Shown in pieces: positions 52,526 to 61,521 of a DNA stretch of 64,000 nt; the first letter of the stretch is position 1; each line of letters begins with the position of its first letter. This DNA comes from GWF2-38-69 sp965228125. GTDB lineage: Bacteria > Verrucomicrobiota > Lentisphaeria > Victivallales > GWF2-38-69. The DNA lies in the NCBI GenBank assembly GCA_965228125.1, contig OZ245791.1, positions 248,001 to 312,000 on the forward strand, given 5' to 3'. The position numbers and the translations under genes are program-made. Below the pieces are notes generated by a model. That model worked only from the letters and a program-made list of their open reading frames with translations, did not search any database and had not been told where the DNA came from.

Positions 52526-52993
52526 TTAGATTTTACTTTCTCCTTGACCTCTTCTGCATCGGCCAGGATTGTATGTAAACTCCTGTCGTGATTGAACTTT
52601 GCTAATAGAATCATCATTCCCGCATTCCGGGCATTTTTGAATACTGTTTGCATTCATTTCCCATTTGTGTCCGCACTTAGAACATTCATGCATTTCAAAC
52701 ATCAGTTTTTCAGGCTGACCATTGATACAAATAGCCTTCCCATGCAGCAGGGCATCAGCTATTTTTTTGTGAGCTGAATTAATTATATTCCCAAACGTCT
52801 GTCGTGAAATTTTCATTTTTATCGCGGCATCAGCCTGATAAAGCAAATCAAAATCTGCCAGTCTGAGCGCTTCGAATTCATCTGGAGTCAGGACGACTTC
52901 TTCTAGTTCACACAATGGAATCCCTCTTGGCTTAAAGTATTTGACTTTTGCCTCTGTAGATATTCTGCGGCATCTGAATGGTCTTCCAGCCAT
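52526..52993 (-). CDS. DUF134 family probable transcription regulator
   Basis: A 155-residue protein. MAGRPFRCRRI is the usual DUF134 start, so I prefer the ATG at 52993, which has AGGAAG 8 nt upstream, to 53017. LTPDEFEALRLADFDLLYQ and KISRQTFGNIINSAHKKIADAL form a sigma-70-region-4-like helix-turn-helix. A C-terminal zinc ribbon CSKCGHKW...CPECG (about 105-130) is present. It is first in the minus-strand run and diverges from the C_GCAxxG gene; the palindrome at 53055-53068 lies between them. I infer it controls this locus. Confidence 0.88.
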   Translation of the reverse strand: MAGRPFRCRRISTEAKVKYFKPRGIPLCELEEVVLTPDEFEALRLADFDLLYQADAAIKMKISRQTFGNIINSAHKKIADALLHGKAICINGQPEKLMFEMHECSKCGHKWEMNANSIQKCPECGNDDSISKVQSRQEFTYNPGRCRRGQGESKI

Positions 52994-53054
52994 ATTCTGA
53001 CTTCCTATTTTATTCATTTGATTTAAAATTAAACTATCAAAGCTATATTAGTTA

Positions 53055-53068
53055 TTAGCATATGCTAA
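53055..53068. promoter_or_regulatory. TTAGCATATGCTAA palindrome between DUF134 and C_GCAxxG copy 2
   Basis: A perfect 14-nt palindrome in the 115-nt divergent region, 41 nt before the start at 53109 and 62 nt before 52993. The core AGCATATGCT recurs at 35638-35647 upstream of the paralogous gene. Sharing between the two promoters makes it a strong operator candidate for DUF134 or another regulator. Confidence 0.65.
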
Positions 53069-53108
53069 CAAAATACAAAATAGATTTTCTAAAAAAAGGT
53101 TAAAATAA

Positions 53109-53573
53109 ATGGATAAACTTCTAAAGGCAGAAAGTTATTTTCTTCAAGGTTATGCCTGTTCTCAGTCAGTTCTCATGGCATTTGCCGAAGAAACTGGCAT
53201 CGACATCGAAACAGCTAAAAAGATATCATCAACATTCGGCGGAGGCATGGGAAGACTCAGAAAAACCTGCGGGGCTCTCACAGGCGCTTTCATGGTTATC
53301 GGGTTGAAATACGGGAATAGCAAACCTGATGATATGAAAACAAAGCTTGCCTCTTACGATATGGTCAGGGATTTAGCTAAAAGATTTACGGAAAAACACG
53401 GTACAATCGAATGCGATAAATTACTACAGAAATATACAAATAAGGCCACTGTAGAAGTAAGAGCGCACCACCATGTAATATGTAAAAATATCGTTAATGA
53501 TGCTGTTAGTGTTCTTATTGATATTCTTAATGAGAAAGACTCTAATATACAAAAAGAGAAGTTTAACAGTTAA
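53109..53573 (+). CDS. C_GCAxxG_C_C family redox protein (copy 2)
   Basis: A 154-residue paralog of the protein at 35118-35561. It has GYACSQSV, KKISSTFGGGMGRLRKTCGA, TIECDKLL and HVICKNIV with the same four family cysteines. The short extra C-terminal tail is Lys/Asn-rich. It is the only plus-strand gene between 31.6 kb and the right edge apart from shadows. Its promoter faces that of the DUF134 operon. It converges on the type IV secretion operon, with no obvious terminator between. Confidence 0.92.
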   Translation: MDKLLKAESYFLQGYACSQSVLMAFAEETGIDIETAKKISSTFGGGMGRLRKTCGALTGAFMVIGLKYGNSKPDDMKTKLASYDMVRDLAKRFTEKHGTIECDKLLQKYTNKATVEVRAHHHVICKNIVNDAVSVLIDILNEKDSNIQKEKFNS

Positions 53574-53602
53574 CAATTTTAAATTTATAGGCATATATAT
53601 TC

Positions 53603-55180
53603 TTATAATGATATCTTAGCTATCATACCCTTACAGTGCTTTACCACACACTCGAAGTCGGCTAATTTGCGAAGATCGAAATATTTGTACTCTCCGGTTT
53701 CCTTTTTCTGATAGGTTACATTCCCCCTATTCTGAGAAAAACCATAGGATTGCTTCTGGAAAACCTCAGATTTACCAAGATCGGATTCCGCAAGTTTAGC
53801 AGCCCGTTCATCTGCCTGCCGAAAATAGATTTTATTACAAAGGTTAAGAAGCAATGTTTCCGTCTTATAAACATCAAGCTTATTAAGAAAACTGGTTGTA
53901 CTTTGAGTGCTGAAAACAACAGTTGAATACGTGCTTCTTATCTTATCTACAACAGTCGAATCGTCCATGCCTTCGGCGCTTGTAACTACAGCCTGGGCCT
54001 CATCAGCAAAGAATACCAGGAGATTTTTGTTTTCTTTTTCTTCAATTGATAAGTCTTCCCGCAATTGTGCATGATAGTAAAAAAGAAGTTTCATAAAGGT
54101 ATTGATATAATTCCTTTGGGAATAGACATTTGATACAGCAATACAGACAATCTTCCCACTATCAATATCCTCAAAATTGAAAGTGCTATTCTCTGAACAG
54201 AAAACTTCCACTACTTCGTCATCCGTATATGGAGATAAGTAGTTGTTGATAGTTGAAACAACTCCCTGAAACTGCTGAGGCGCCTTTCTTGATTGTTCAA
54301 GAAAATCTTCGACAAAGTATTTAACTGTTTCATCTTCATACAATTGTTTCGGCAATGATTCAAAGAGTTTATTAATACCTTTTTCTGATAGGATGTCTTT
54401 TACAGCTTTCAGGGTAACTTGGCGGTTATTTCGTTCAAACAAATATATCTTGTCTAATAATTCCATAGCATATTTGATGGCAATAGTGGCCTGATGCTTA
54501 AAGAAGTTTTCAGTACTTCCCATACCTTTTGCCTGTCCCATGGATGAAGCTACATTTACTATCAGCTGAGCGTAAGTATGCCATGGCATTTTCCTGTAAG
54601 AAAGCAGATTAAATTTATGTCTGATATTTTGACCTGTCTTAAGAGTTATGATTTTATCATCCATGTTAAATTCAGGCACTATTTTTTCTATATCCCGATA
54701 ACATGAACCTTTGGCATCAACAATAAGACCTCCCCAGTCAGGAACATGTTTAAACAACTGCCTGTAGATTGTCTGGATAGCTCCGGAAGTTTTTCCGCTT
54801 CCAGTTTCACCTGTAATAAGCCAACCTCTGCAGAATTCTCTCAAGTCCCATTTGAGACTTGAGAGATTTAAAACTGTTTTGCCTTTATCAAAACTGATAG
54901 TCTTACTTTTCCTTAGATGATAAACCAACGGCACTCCGATAGTAGGTATGACAATCATTACAGCAATATTATCGTGAAAAGATGCATAAAGCATGTAGGA
55001 AGCAATTATCAGACCTATACATGGCAGCCAATATTTTATCAATCTTAAGGGTTGTTCTGTAATTGATTCTATGTTTCTGATAGCCAAAACAGACAGTCCG
55101 AACATCAACAGAGGCAGGCATTTTTCAGGATAATTTCTGGCAAATGCGAAAACATTTTCGACTGTGCTAGAAATATCCAT
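53603..55180 (-). CDS. Type IV coupling protein, VirD4/TraG family
   Basis: A 525-residue membrane ATPase that brings the relaxase-DNA complex to the secretion channel. Two or three membrane helices lie at about 15-95. Walker A is LITGETGSGKTSGAIQTI (around 120), followed by VDAKGSCY. Walker B is VFFADEAQAVV (around 394), with a downstream STTSFLNKL stretch of the TraM-recognition region. It is last in the operon, 5 nt after the lipoprotein gene. Confidence 0.9.
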   Translation of the reverse strand: MDISSTVENVFAFARNYPEKCLPLLMFGLSVLAIRNIESITEQPLRLIKYWLPCIGLIIASYMLYASFHDNIAVMIVIPTIGVPLVYHLRKSKTISFDKGKTVLNLSSLKWDLREFCRGWLITGETGSGKTSGAIQTIYRQLFKHVPDWGGLIVDAKGSCYRDIEKIVPEFNMDDKIITLKTGQNIRHKFNLLSYRKMPWHTYAQLIVNVASSMGQAKGMGSTENFFKHQATIAIKYAMELLDKIYLFERNNRQVTLKAVKDILSEKGINKLFESLPKQLYEDETVKYFVEDFLEQSRKAPQQFQGVVSTINNYLSPYTDDEVVEVFCSENSTFNFEDIDSGKIVCIAVSNVYSQRNYINTFMKLLFYYHAQLREDLSIEEKENKNLLVFFADEAQAVVTSAEGMDDSTVVDKIRSTYSTVVFSTQSTTSFLNKLDVYKTETLLLNLCNKIYFRQADERAAKLAESDLGKSEVFQKQSYGFSQNRGNVTYQKKETGEYKYFDLRKLADFECVVKHCKGMIAKISL

Positions 55181-55184
55181 TTGT

Positions 55185-55832
55185 TTAAGCCTTTACGTCT
55201 GAGATTGGAGATGTTTTATCAACTGTATTTTCCTGAGGCTTTGTCTCAATGAGTTTTTTCAACTCATTTGTAGTTTCGGATTGCTTTTTAATTTTCTCAT
55301 TCAGTTCATTCTGATTTTTAATCATGGCTTCGTTCTGTTTTATAAGAGAATCCATTTTTTGTGCTGATTGATTTATGTCCTGAGCTCCTTTATTAATCAT
55401 CTCAGCATATTTTTGATTATTCTGAGCTACTGCATCCCTATAATCCATGATCCTTTTTTCCATTTCAGCATATAAGGGCTTAACCTCAGAAGTGTTGGTT
55501 AATTCCGGTTCAATAAGCGTAGAACCATCTGATAGCTTTATTGGCGGATTTGGACGCCTATTCCAAGTAGATGAATTAGCAACTCTGTACAGCTCACTCT
55601 TTTCATACATGATGTCGCTGTTATTTGGATCAATGTATCTGCCAACAGTATATACTTCGACATTTTCTGGATTCCTGACATCATTCATTCTTATTTCAGG
55701 CACATTTGTTCCAGCTACATAAACAGGTGTCATAACCTGTGTTTGAGGTTCAACTTTCGGCGTACTGCTGCAAGCGCTTAACATTAAAAAAGCTATTCCG
55801 TAAACTATGTTTATTACTATCATTTTCTTCAT
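55185..55832 (-). CDS. Conjugation-operon lipoprotein
   Basis: A 215-residue lipoprotein. The signal peptide ends in FLMLSAC (lipobox LSAC, Cys at about 21). The middle has VYTVGRYIDPNNSDIMYEKSELYRV, and the last 90 residues form a coiled coil (KRIMDYRDAVAQNNQKYAEM, QNELNEKIKKQ). It sits between VirB10 and VirD4 genes. A VirB7/TraV-like outer-membrane core role is plausible but the size is larger than VirB7. Confidence 0.7.
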   Translation of the reverse strand: MKKMIVINIVYGIAFLMLSACSSTPKVEPQTQVMTPVYVAGTNVPEIRMNDVRNPENVEVYTVGRYIDPNNSDIMYEKSELYRVANSSTWNRRPNPPIKLSDGSTLIEPELTNTSEVKPLYAEMEKRIMDYRDAVAQNNQKYAEMINKGAQDINQSAQKMDSLIKQNEAMIKNQNELNEKIKKQSETTNELKKLIETKPQENTVDKTSPISDVKA

Positions 55833-55846
55833 TTCTTATTCCTTCG

Positions 55847-57067
55847 TTATTGTAATCCTGGGTAATTTTTTAATAACATTTCTTTTTTCTGTTCCAGTTC
55901 ATTGGCTTTTGGATAGATATCCTCCTGGGATGTAAATGCTTTTTCATCACTTTTTTCATTGTTATTAGTCAGATCGACACGAGAACCAGCTATTGACGCT
56001 TTTCTCATATCGATAGTCTGTTCTACATAAAGATAAAAAGTTGATCCGGCAGGACATCTGACAAAAAAGCCATCCTTCATGATATGACTTAACATTATAT
56101 CGGCATAAAGATCAGCAGATTGCTCAAGACCTTTACCTAATGAATCAGCCCATGTACCTCCTGATTCAATCATTGCTGCTCCTCCGGACATTCCCACAAT
56201 ATTATTTTTGTACATACCCTGCCCCATGCCTGCAAGCATTTTTAATGCTATGGCTTTAAGTTCGGCAAGACTTCTGTTATCGATTGTATATCCTTTGATC
56301 CCAGCACTTCCGTCTGTAATAGACCATTTTTTACCTTCTGATCCTGCAATCCTGCCATCTTCAAGAGCAATCCCTTTTACTTTTAATTCAAGCCCATTAT
56401 CTGTGCCATCAGACCTCCACACAAGAATCCATGAAGTACTTGTTGCGATATGATCTCTGATTGGCGTTGAACGTGCAGTCCCATGGACTTCAGTCCCGGA
56501 AGGGATTATAAGTTTCCCTTCGTTATACACATCTTCTGTTACAAGTCCTATTATTGGAGTTTCAGTATTAGCTGAATCAATAGTATTGATAAGTTCACAA
56601 GGAATCAGTCTTCCATAAGGAGCAAATTCTCTCATAGGTGAGCTATTATCTTGTGACTTTGCAGTGTATAGATCAAGAGGAGTAATACTAAGAGCTCTGC
56701 TGTTACTATGGATATTATTAACAGAATCCTTGTTTTGTTGCTTTGTTTCTGCTGCTTCAAAGGTTTTAACATTAGGAACAGCCCTCTTTTCTGGGATACT
56801 TGTATCAGATTCAGAATCATTCCTAACTATAACATTTGTGGTTTCTCTCCCTGGAATAAATTTCCCCGGATTAAGATTTACTGAACCTTCAGATTCCTGA
56901 ATAGTATAATTGCCGCCTTTTGGCATTTCTGCAGAAAGCAGGCTTCTTAAAAATGGAGATATAACCATAATGAACAAAAGAACAATAAAAAGCATGACAA
57001 ACTTTCCTATAGGCGTCTTTATAAAATTGATAATACTTCGTGCGTCTTTCATAAATGGAATGCTCAT
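55847..57067 (-). CDS. VirB10/TraB/TrbI-family channel protein
   Basis: A 406-residue protein spanning both membranes in a type IV secretion core. One N-terminal helix (about 18-38) is followed by a long low-complexity periplasmic linker. A VirB10-type beta domain follows: LIPCELINTIDSANTETPIIGLV, then GKLIIPSGTEVHGTA, and a C-terminal FYLYVEQTI strand. The frame begins at a TTG at 57139, but the ATG at 57067, 4 nt after the upstream stop, gives a normal VirB10 start. Confidence 0.87.
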   Translation of the reverse strand: MSIPFMKDARSIINFIKTPIGKFVMLFIVLLFIMVISPFLRSLLSAEMPKGGNYTIQESEGSVNLNPGKFIPGRETTNVIVRNDSESDTSIPEKRAVPNVKTFEAAETKQQNKDSVNNIHSNSRALSITPLDLYTAKSQDNSSPMREFAPYGRLIPCELINTIDSANTETPIIGLVTEDVYNEGKLIIPSGTEVHGTARSTPIRDHIATSTSWILVWRSDGTDNGLELKVKGIALEDGRIAGSEGKKWSITDGSAGIKGYTIDNRSLAELKAIALKMLAGMGQGMYKNNIVGMSGGAAMIESGGTWADSLGKGLEQSADLYADIMLSHIMKDGFFVRCPAGSTFYLYVEQTIDMRKASIAGSRVDLTNNNEKSDEKAFTSQEDIYPKANELEQKKEMLLKNYPGLQ

Positions 57068-57071
57068 TTGA

Positions 57072-57818
57072 TTAAATGACTTTATGTATAAGTCTGTAAA
57101 AATAATTGTGTTCTTCCTGATGTAGAGACTGTTTATCAATAGGCGTATCTTTTAAAACAATTACTTTATCAGATATGGGTGTAGAAATGTTGGATTTTTG
57201 TTGATTTTCAATCGCAGACAGTCTTTTTAGAATGTCGGATATAACATTGTTCTCATTCTTTCTAAAATCAGTCAGTTCTGATTCCAGAGAGTCGCTTCTA
57301 TTTTTAAGATCATTTTTAAGGTTTGAAATATTATCGGCATACTGATTTTGCAGTGAAAATAATTCCTTCTGATAATCAGAAGCAGATTTCTTTAAGAGGC
57401 TTTCATATTTTTCTTTAAGATTTGAAATTTCATCAAGAAATTCTGAATTAATTTTCTCAATATTATCTGAATATTTTGACTCTTGATCTCTTAGACAAAC
57501 ACGCTGGTTTTCCAGATCTTTATTGAAAGACTCTCGGTCGTTCTGATTTTCTGTTTTTAATTCGTCAATTTTTCTGTCGTAGTCTTCCTTTTGCTTTTTC
57601 AGTTCCAGGTCTTTTTCTTCAATCAGTCCGGCATATTTGTTCAATTTTTCTATATGATCTTTATTGAGCCTATTAAGGCTATCAGTCAGTGCATTAACCT
57701 TACTTATGAGTTCGAGCCTTTGGTTAAGCTTTACAGCTTCTTCATTTTTTGGAAGATCTTCTGCTAATAGAATTGATGATGCTGTAAAGAATATTAGTAT
57801 TGCGTACAGATATTTCAT
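57072..57818 (-). CDS. Exported coiled-coil protein of the conjugation operon
   Basis: A 248-residue protein with a signal peptide (MKYLYAILIFFTASSILLA) and then almost 200 residues of heptad-rich, Lys/Glu-rich coiled coil (about 25-215). No Cys lipobox is present. It lies between the VirB9-like and VirB10 genes, a position that in other systems sometimes holds TraW/TrbC-type or pilus-stabilising proteins. I do not recognise a family. Confidence 0.6.
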   Translation of the reverse strand: MKYLYAILIFFTASSILLAEDLPKNEEAVKLNQRLELISKVNALTDSLNRLNKDHIEKLNKYAGLIEEKDLELKKQKEDYDRKIDELKTENQNDRESFNKDLENQRVCLRDQESKYSDNIEKINSEFLDEISNLKEKYESLLKKSASDYQKELFSLQNQYADNISNLKNDLKNRSDSLESELTDFRKNENNVISDILKRLSAIENQQKSNISTPISDKVIVLKDTPIDKQSLHQEEHNYFYRLIHKVI

Positions 57819-57832
57819 ATGTAATTTCCTTT

Positions 57833-58846
57833 CTAATTCAGCGAGTTGAGCTGTTTTTGTATTTCTGAGAATTTTTGTTGAATGCTTTCTATTTCTACTT
57901 GAGTGTTCGCTTTGTCGAGTTCACTATTCAGGTCTTTAAGCTTCTGTTCTAGGATAAGCTTTTTCATTGCGTTAGAGCTGTTATCTGGAGCATCTTTCGA
58001 AGAGTCAGGATTATTTACGGCCAGCAGTACAAGGAAATTGTTATCTACGGCCAGCCAGTTTTTACTGCCGTCAGGAGTTCCTGTTATACAGAAATAAGCC
58101 TGAGTTGTTCCATTTGGAGGGATGACTCCGGATGCATCCGAAAGCGATGAAAAATATATTTTTTCTCCACATCTGATTGCTATGTTTGCCGGATCGTAGG
58201 TTATTTTCTGATCCGTTGAATTTGTAAGAATCACCCAGAATACAAGAGTATCAATATCATTAAATCTATAGATAGCATTGAGTTTTACCGAATATCCTTT
58301 GTACTTGAATAGGTCTTCTCTGTGTCTGTACTGGATATTTGCGACGTTATCAGGAAACTGCTGCAATAGCAATGGATACATCTTCGCTTTGTCAATCGCA
58401 GATACTAATAAAGACGGACCAACTCTCGGATTACAGTTACCGTTTGAAGAGCCTAAGGATGAATCAGCTATTTCAAATGTCACAGAGTTATAAGCTTCAT
58501 TCTCTGAAACACTTTTTAAATTGATTACATATATTTTCCTGTTATAGACAATATTTAATGATGCTGTCTGATCACTTCTTATTGACTTGATTGAAAAGTA
58601 ATAATTTCCTTCCTGATAAGTTAGCAGATATGCTCCATTATCTTTTGCTTTTGAAGGATCACTAATGATGTTTGAACCATAGATGCCCTGTATTGGAGAG
58701 GGGAACATTACAGTCGTAACACTTCCATCCTGAGCAATGTTTAAAGTATAAACTATGTTTGAATCAAGGATAAACTGTTTGATAGGCCCGGCATACATAG
58801 AAGAGCCTAATAAGACAACCGTTATTATGTATGTAAGTTTTTTCAT
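57833..58846 (-). CDS. VirB9/TrbG/TraK-like secretion protein
   Basis: A 337-residue exported protein with signal peptide MKKLTYIITVVLLGSSMYA. The N-terminal part (VTTVMFPSPIQGIYGSNI, YFSIKSI) is beta-rich and resembles the first domain of VirB9/TraK proteins that bind VirB10. A C-terminal extension of about 60 residues is a coiled coil. The TTG at 58876 is a possible start, but the ATG at 58846 gives a standard signal peptide. Assignment rests on position between VirB8 and VirB10 as well as weak motifs. Confidence 0.62.
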   Translation of the reverse strand: MKKLTYIITVVLLGSSMYAGPIKQFILDSNIVYTLNIAQDGSVTTVMFPSPIQGIYGSNIISDPSKAKDNGAYLLTYQEGNYYFSIKSIRSDQTASLNIVYNRKIYVINLKSVSENEAYNSVTFEIADSSLGSSNGNCNPRVGPSLLVSAIDKAKMYPLLLQQFPDNVANIQYRHREDLFKYKGYSVKLNAIYRFNDIDTLVFWVILTNSTDQKITYDPANIAIRCGEKIYFSSLSDASGVIPPNGTTQAYFCITGTPDGSKNWLAVDNNFLVLLAVNNPDSSKDAPDNSSNAMKKLILEQKLKDLNSELDKANTQVEIESIQQKFSEIQKQLNSLN

Positions 58847-58856
58847 TTTACGACCT

Positions 58857-59564
58857 TTAAGCTTTATTGTTGTCAAGCGGGCTTGTAGCCAGGGAATATT
58901 TTATGACAGCAAGCGGAAGCCTGAGGTTATTACCGAAATCAGGATTTTTCTGCATTAATAAGTTTAAAACAAAATTCATACCTTCCTGAAAAGGTTGTCC
59001 CCTGTATGTACCGTTTCTTATTAGCTGCCCTTTTACCTGGCATATTACCTGCCTGTCAGTTGTTCTTATTGCCTTTATAGACTTTATTTCAGCTTTCTGA
59101 TGTATCAGGCGTTTTGAGAATCTGTCTGAATCTTTACTTAGCTCCTGTTTTATCTTCTCAATTGCACTATTGGAAAAAGTCTGGCTGAGAAGTTCGGCAT
59201 TATCCAAACCATTAGGATTCCTGTTGAGAAAAGCTATGGCCGCAAGTTCAGCTATGTATTCGTGCATTTTTAATGCTTTTTGCATCCCAATAACAGGGTC
59301 AATATGAAAGTCTCCGGATGGATCCATAATAACAATATTTTCTTTATTTTTTGTGGAAAAGTATGTCATAAGGATCGGCTGGATTATCAGCCCTGCTAGC
59401 ATTACGGAACAGCAAAACATCCAGAATCTTGCAGCCTTCATATTATTAGCAAAGAGCAAGGCAGGATTGAACTTTCTGATTATATCTATCCTATTTTTTT
59501 CTTTGGGTTTTAAATCCGTATCAGGATCCTTTTTTGCCTTCTTTTTTAAAAAAGTAAATTTCAT
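58857..59564 (-). CDS. VirB8/TraE-like secretion protein
   Basis: A 235-residue inner-membrane protein: a basic cytoplasmic start, one helix at about 46-68, and a periplasmic NTF2-like domain (about 75-235), the VirB8/TrbF arrangement. RTTDRQVICQVKGQLIRNGT is a strand pair typical of the domain. It lies between the VirB6-like gene and the VirB9-like gene, as in canonical virB operons. Primary sequence conservation is weak. Confidence 0.68.
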   Translation of the reverse strand: MKFTFLKKKAKKDPDTDLKPKEKNRIDIIRKFNPALLFANNMKAARFWMFCCSVMLAGLIIQPILMTYFSTKNKENIVIMDPSGDFHIDPVIGMQKALKMHEYIAELAAIAFLNRNPNGLDNAELLSQTFSNSAIEKIKQELSKDSDRFSKRLIHQKAEIKSIKAIRTTDRQVICQVKGQLIRNGTYRGQPFQEGMNFVLNLLMQKNPDFGNNLRLPLAVIKYSLATSPLDNNKA

Positions 59565-59569
59565 TATTT

Positions 59570-60607
59570 TTATTTATTTCCTTTATCTGCTGTGAATGGT
59601 TTAACCGGATTGCCCCTTAAATCTAAGTTTGGTTTTCTGCTTCCTGTAGATGCGAATGTATTAGTTCCGGAACCATGTAATGTATTCCTGACATAATTGC
59701 TAATTCCACTCGCAGCGTTACCTGCGGCATTAGTGATATTTTTCTGAAGATTAAAGCCGCCCATAGCTACGGCTTTTTGCAAAGCAGTCGAACCAGCCCC
59801 CATGACAGCTGTCTTTGTAACGGTGTTTAATACCGCCTGTGTTGGATCAGCTCCATTAATCAGCTTCATTACGATTATCGGACCAAGCATATAAAAAAGA
59901 ACGGTGCTTATAAGGAAGAATAAAGCTGTGACAATCGAACCAAAGATCGTAAGAGGAATGGCTCCAGATATAACAGAACTCCCGGCAACAAATGTAGCTG
60001 AAGCTGTTCCTGCTGCCGCCCCTCCAAATGTAATAAGCCCTGCAATAAGATCCCATGACTGAAACATCATGAGATCAGCAATGTTAAGGCCGATTATCCA
60101 CATCATTACGCCAATTGAGGTGATAAGAAACTTAGCTCCGATTGGCCGTGTATCTTCAGGCTTGAGAAATGCTATCATCAATGGAGATAGAGCTATAAGA
60201 ACATACTCAAGACATCTCTGCATACTCAATAGAAACTTGCGCAAAATTCTTGACATCCCGAATCCAAGGTTATAAAAAAACTTAGATATTTTGGCCGTAA
60301 AATTGAATGTAGAGTTTTCTCCCTCAATTGAAGCTTTGCTCCATGTATCCATTGCCCTGTCTACCTGTACAGTGGCCTCTTTGGAAGCGTCATATACGGC
60401 ATCTGTTCCTTTTAGAAGAAGAGGAGGATAACCCATGATCAATGCTGTAATCATGAAGGTTCCAACAATATTTTTCATCGTGTGCAAAGATGAATTGACA
60501 GTATAGTTTTTTACCTGCCATAGCCATCCGAAGAGGATTATGATAAAAGCTATAGGCAACAACACATTTCTGATTTTTAAGGCAAAATCAAGCCCATTGA
60601 AATCCAT
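59570..60607 (-). CDS. VirB6/TrbL-like polytopic membrane protein
   Basis: A 345-residue inner-membrane protein with about six hydrophobic helices (about 15-35, 45-65, 125-150, 160-185, 190-215 and 220-245). An Asn/Gly/Ser-rich cytoplasmic-type tail follows. Polytopic proteins of this size next to VirB5 and VirB8 are VirB6/TrbL-type channel components. The TTG at 60628 is a possible start; the ATG at 60607 (MDFNGLDFAL) is preferred. Confidence 0.72.
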   Translation of the reverse strand: MDFNGLDFALKIRNVLLPIAFIIILFGWLWQVKNYTVNSSLHTMKNIVGTFMITALIMGYPPLLLKGTDAVYDASKEATVQVDRAMDTWSKASIEGENSTFNFTAKISKFFYNLGFGMSRILRKFLLSMQRCLEYVLIALSPLMIAFLKPEDTRPIGAKFLITSIGVMMWIIGLNIADLMMFQSWDLIAGLITFGGAAAGTASATFVAGSSVISGAIPLTIFGSIVTALFFLISTVLFYMLGPIIVMKLINGADPTQAVLNTVTKTAVMGAGSTALQKAVAMGGFNLQKNITNAAGNAASGISNYVRNTLHGSGTNTFASTGSRKPNLDLRGNPVKPFTADKGNK

Positions 60608-60621
60608 ATTATTCTCCTGAA

Positions 60622-61521
60622 TTACCAAAGATTCATATCGTTTCTGGCTAATGCTTTATCTTCCTGTTCCCGTAGAGAGTTATAAGCCTCTTCATTGGTC
60701 AGATATTTAGAATTTTCTCTGTTCTGAGTCTCTTGATACGCATAGTTATTTTCTTCCAGATAATTGCGTACCGAACTGTAGATTTTCTCCCTGTTCATTA
60801 AGACTTGAAGATTCCTGTATGAATTTTCCTCCTGATCCTGAATCTGATTAAGACTTTGTTTGACAAGATCCATCCCTTTAGCATAGGCAAGTCTCTTGTT
60901 CTCTGTATCGGCATTGTCATAACAATCCTGGAGTCTTTCGAGCTCTTTCTGCAAGGTTTGTTTTTTTTCTATGTTTTCTTTTATTAAGGTGTCATAGTCA
61001 TAATACGAAGTAGCAAGTTCCTGCAGATTTTCATAATGCTGTTTGGTATTATCTCCAGTGAATCTGTAAGTAGCGTTATCTACATGTCCGTAAGCTCTTT
61101 CGAAGTTCTTCCAAAGGCTCTGGTCAGTTACAATATCTTCCGGGTTCTGATAGTAGCGATTACTGTAATAGTCATATCGCCTGACAGTTCTTTTTGTATT
61201 TGCAAGAATGCCTATTAGTTCCTGAGGATCGCCTTTGAAATCCTTGATTGTATTGATCAGGCTGTTTCGTTCTATATCGTTTTTATATATGTCCTGAAGC
61301 TTATTGAATCGGTCAATGGCATTTTCGTAGAGTTTAATGCTTTGGCTATATGCTCTTAAAGCCTCTTGTGCTCTGTCTATGCCTTCGACAATATCGTTTG
61401 TTGTCTGTGCCGAAAGCAATGAATGCGTCCCTACATCAACCACAGGAAATGCAAATATTTCACAGCATCCTAAAGTTAATATAATTACTGTAATTAATGT
61501 GCATGTAATATATTTTTTCAT
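60622..61521 (-). CDS. VirB5/TrbJ-like exported coiled-coil protein
   Basis: A 299-residue protein with a signal peptide (MKKYITCTLITVIILTLGC). The mature start FPVVDVGTHSLLSAQTT, followed by long helical segments and QNYYQN-type turns, resembles TrbJ/VirB5 minor pilus proteins, which are helical and exported. It overlaps the upstream lipoprotein gene by 4 nt. No catalytic motif is present. Confidence 0.65.
   Translation of the reverse strand: MKKYITCTLITVIILTLGCCEIFAFPVVDVGTHSLLSAQTTNDIVEGIDRAQEALRAYSQSIKLYENAIDRFNKLQDIYKNDIERNSLINTIKDFKGDPQELIGILANTKRTVRRYDYYSNRYYQNPEDIVTDQSLWKNFERAYGHVDNATYRFTGDNTKQHYENLQELATSYYDYDTLIKENIEKKQTLQKELERLQDCYDNADTENKRLAYAKGMDLVKQSLNQIQDQEENSYRNLQVLMNREKIYSSVRNYLEENNYAYQETQNRENSKYLTNEEAYNSLREQEDKALARNDMNLW

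Noticed and set aside
53574..53602. Terminator between the convergent C_GCAxxG and VirD4 genes
   Set aside because: Only 29 AT-rich nucleotides without a credible stem.
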